DNA of 21,564 bases from CAZJKO01 sp964546995 (lineage in GTDB: Bacteria; Bacillota_I; Bacilli_A; RF39; UBA660): NCBI GenBank assembly GCA_964546995.1, contig CAZJKO010000014.1, forward strand, positions 1 to 21,564, given 5' to 3'. Below the pieces are notes generated by a model. That model made no database searches. It was given only the letters and a program-made list of their open reading frames with translations, and had not been told where the DNA came from. A program made the translations under genes and the position numbers. This document shows, in pieces, positions 20,009-21,564 of this stretch; position 1 is the stretch's first letter, and every line of letters starts with the position of its first letter.

Positions 20009-20592
20009 AACGATTTACCTCCCTTTACGAATAATTTTCCTTGATTGCATTCGCTAGCACGACGGTTCATTTCTCTTCTTGAAACCAAACGATCAATCGC
20101 CATACGATCTAATGGGTAAGATTCTACAGCATCGTCGATCAATATTCCATAATTCTGTCTTAGCTCACTACTTGTCAAAAGCATAAACGAACGATAGGAA
20201 ACAGGTTTACCTAAATCTTTCCATAATCTCGTTTTTGCATAAAGTTTGCTTGGCGAAGAATGAAGAATATTTGCATTATGTAATACAACATTTTCCTTTT
20301 CACTTCTTACACTTTCTAGAATAAGTAATTTTAATGGAAGATATTTTTGATAAGAATTTAAATCACGACATAAAGCACTGACTACTTTCTCTTCTTCAAA
20401 TCCATCACTAATCAAAATATCATAACTATTATTATAAGAATCCATCAATTGATAGAATGCAGATTCACTATCATAATATCCTCTATGAATTCCACGAAGA
20501 TAATAACGATACAATTGAGCACATTGTTTTTCTGTAAAATGATAACTATCAACCATCATTTCAAACATTTCATAACTCATAACATCTGACAT
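20005..20592 (-). CDS. Unrecognised protein, first of a tandem paralogous pair (195 aa)
   Basis: Paralogue of the next gene and likewise of unknown function. Landmarks are YHFTEKQCAQLYRYYLRGI near residue 17, LPLKLLILESV around 80-90, LYAKTRLWKDLG around 117-128, SYRSFMLL, and SYPLDRMAIDRLVSRREMNR near the C-terminus, which ends KGGKSL. It has two to three Cys but no metal motif. ATG 20592 lies 12 nt after GGGGG, a rather long gap; ATG 20580 (MSYEMF, aligning better with the sister protein's MNYELF) is an alternative start. No toxin, nuclease or DNA-binding signature is visible, and the neighbours (hisS, rbgA) give no clear hint. Confidence 0.72.
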   Translation of the reverse strand: MSDVMSYEMFEMMVDSYHFTEKQCAQLYRYYLRGIHRGYYDSESAFYQLMDSYNNSYDILISDGFEEEKVVSALCRDLNSYQKYLPLKLLILESVRSEKENVVLHNANILHSSPSKLYAKTRLWKDLGKPVSYRSFMLLTSSELRQNYGILIDDAVESYPLDRMAIDRLVSRREMNRRASECNQGKLFVKGGKSL

Positions 20593-20623
20593 AATTTTCT
20601 TTTTCCCCCTTCAATTCGCGAAT

Positions 20624-20652
20624 ATTTTATCATAGATCGAACAAATTGTCAA
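20624..20652 (-). promoter_or_regulatory. Promoter of the tandem paralogue operon
   Basis: Minus strand TTGACA (20652-20647), 17-bp spacer, TAAAAT (20629-20624). It lies over the last codons of rbgA, so the pair can be expressed apart from rbgA. Confidence 0.75.
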
Positions 20653-21505
20653 GTGTAACTAGTCCAAGCCGTCCTTCTCTCAAATCGTTTACCAAAGTAG
20701 AATACACTTTATCGTAGTCAATGATACCCCCTTTTTGAAGACACCCCCGTGATTGAGCAATTCCATTTACCAATTGATCAAAATCATCAATATGATCTAA
20801 TCGATATCTCTGTTCGAGATAACCTGGATATTGTCTATCTAACTCTTTATAAATAAAACGACACAAATCTTCCATATCTAAAATCTCTTCTTTGATGGAA
20901 GAAAAAGAAGCTAAAATATGAGCCTGACGCACATCATCTATTTTAGGCCACAAAATACCTGGCGAATCCAAAAGATCAATATGTTTATGAATACGAATCC
21001 ATCCAAGTGATTTTGTAACACCTGGACGATTTCCAGTTGCAACAGCTTTCTTCGAAACCAAACGATTGATAAGAGTACTCTTCCCTACATTCGGAACACC
21101 AACAATCAAAACACGAATATTTCGAGGTTTCAAATCTTTCTTTTTTCGAACTTCATTTTGTTGATCCATAATTTCGTTAGTAAGAGAAATAATCTTTGAG
21201 ACATTTTTCCCGCTGACAAGATCAACAGGAACACAAGTATACCCATCTCCTTGATATTTCGAAATAAACGCATCTGTCTTCAAAGAATCACATAAATCGT
21301 ATTTCGTAAAAATCAAAATACGTGGTTTTCCTGCCAACAATTCATCTAAATCAGGAATCTTACTAGAAAGTGGCATTCTAGCATCGATCACCTCATAAAC
21401 AAGATCGATAAGCGCTAATTTTTCTTTCATCTCTCGTTTCGTTTTTGCCATATGTCCAGGATACCAGTTTATATTTGTCGAATTTTGTCGATTATTGTCG
21501 TTCAT
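20630..21505 (-). CDS. rbgA: Ribosome biogenesis GTPase RbgA (YlqF)
   Basis: Circularly permuted GTPase needed for late assembly of the 50S subunit. The diagnostic start NWYPGHMAKTKREMKEKL is present, as are the permuted G motifs: TKYD (G4, residues 67-70), SGK (G5), GVPNVGKST (G1, 136-144), PGVTKS (G2) and LLDSPGILWPK (G3, with DSPG for the usual DTPG). The C-terminal RNA-binding part has RGCLQKGGIIDYDK. G4 has Thr in place of the usual Asn. Length is 291 residues, normal. The first 13 residues (MNDNNRQNSTNIN) are an Asn-rich addition compared with B. subtilis. ATG 21505 follows AGGAAGTGA, placed in the end of the upstream gene, so coupling is likely. Confidence 0.94.
   Translation of the reverse strand: MNDNNRQNSTNINWYPGHMAKTKREMKEKLALIDLVYEVIDARMPLSSKIPDLDELLAGKPRILIFTKYDLCDSLKTDAFISKYQGDGYTCVPVDLVSGKNVSKIISLTNEIMDQQNEVRKKKDLKPRNIRVLIVGVPNVGKSTLINRLVSKKAVATGNRPGVTKSLGWIRIHKHIDLLDSPGILWPKIDDVRQAHILASFSSIKEEILDMEDLCRFIYKELDRQYPGYLEQRYRLDHIDDFDQLVNGIAQSRGCLQKGGIIDYDKVYSTLVNDLREGRLGLVTLDNLFDL
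21475..21502. repeat. Three TTGTCG repeats at exact 10-bp spacing over the rbgA start
   Basis: TTGTCGAA (21475-21482), TTGTCGAT (21485-21492) and TTGTCGTT (21495-21502) follow one another in phase with the DNA helix. The first is a perfect Spo0A box. They encode the Asn-rich N-terminus of RbgA. Confidence 0.7.
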
Positions 21506-21509
21506 GTTA

Positions 21510-21564
21510 TCACTTCCTATCTTCTATCACTCTTACTTCTATGCCAATAACTCCATATTTATCT
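21510..21564 (-). CDS. 3' end of an upstream gene (last 17 codons)
   Basis: One minus-strand frame entering from the right edge is open for 17 codons, reading DKYGVIGIEVRVIEDRK before a TGA at 21512-21510. The stop lies 4 nt before the rbgA ATG and the rbgA ribosome site sits inside it, a typical operon junction. The residues look like a real beta-strand-rich C-terminus, but too little is present to name the gene. Confidence 0.5.
   Translation of the reverse strand, partial: DKYGVIGIEVRVIEDRK

Noticed and set aside
1..21564. Mobile elements, CRISPR, tRNA or rRNA genes
   Set aside because: No transposase or integrase frames, no spaced direct repeats, no terminal inverted repeats with target duplications, and no tRNA-like TTCGANTC arms were found on either strand.

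Overview
The window looks like a chromosomal segment of a low-G+C, endospore-forming Firmicute of the class Bacilli. The clues are a spoIIGA-sigE pair, a hisS-aspS operon with a T-box leader, a 6S-like RNA between aspS and tcdA, a lexA gene facing a small SOS-type membrane gene across a Bacillus-type SOS box, and rbgA, tmcAL, ylbN-rpmF and polA/mutM. The DNA is AT-rich by eye and most genes lie on the minus strand. It could be one of the uncultured gut Bacilli, but that placement is inference. No insertion sequence, prophage, CRISPR array, tRNA or rRNA gene was seen.

Layout. Positions 1-121 hold the 5' end of a gene whose product starts with a SipW-type signal peptide. Positions 208-371 hold a self-contained promoter-RNA-terminator unit with a run of 11 G on the transcribed strand. 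Positions 396-1873 are sigE and its protease gene spoIIGA, with a Spo0A-box-like site upstream. Positions 1940-2625 are ylbN-rpmF; bL32 carries an N-terminal extension that looks like a Prp cleavage signal. Positions 2712-3967 hold a hypothetical gene, a possible micro-ORF, and a short prepilin with a small membrane protein. tmcAL (4112-5281) is one of only three plus-strand genes and converges on pyk (5292-6695). polA, an unrecognised gene and mutM form one minus-strand cluster (6783-10949). The lexA locus (11072-11978) follows.

Positions 12013-14228 hold a second prepilin, here fused to a long array of Ig-like domains, and its own small membrane partner. Its head domain is a clear paralogue of the short prepilin at 3345. 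Then come tcdA, the 6S RNA, an alpha/beta hydrolase on the plus strand, and the T-box-controlled hisS-aspS operon. HisRS ends in a striking Cys/His-rich tail. Positions 19436-20592 are two tandem paralogues of an unrecognised family. The window closes with rbgA and the last 17 codons of an upstream gene.

The most interesting items are: (1) the two-locus prepilin system in which one pilin-like head is used alone and once as the anchor of a large Ig-like stalk; (2) the Prp-like leader on bL32; (3) the G11-bearing small transcription unit; (4) the Cys/His tail on HisRS; (5) the GACAC specifier of the hisS-aspS T-box; (6) the unrecognised tandem gene pair; and (7) the minimal SOS membrane peptide beside lexA.
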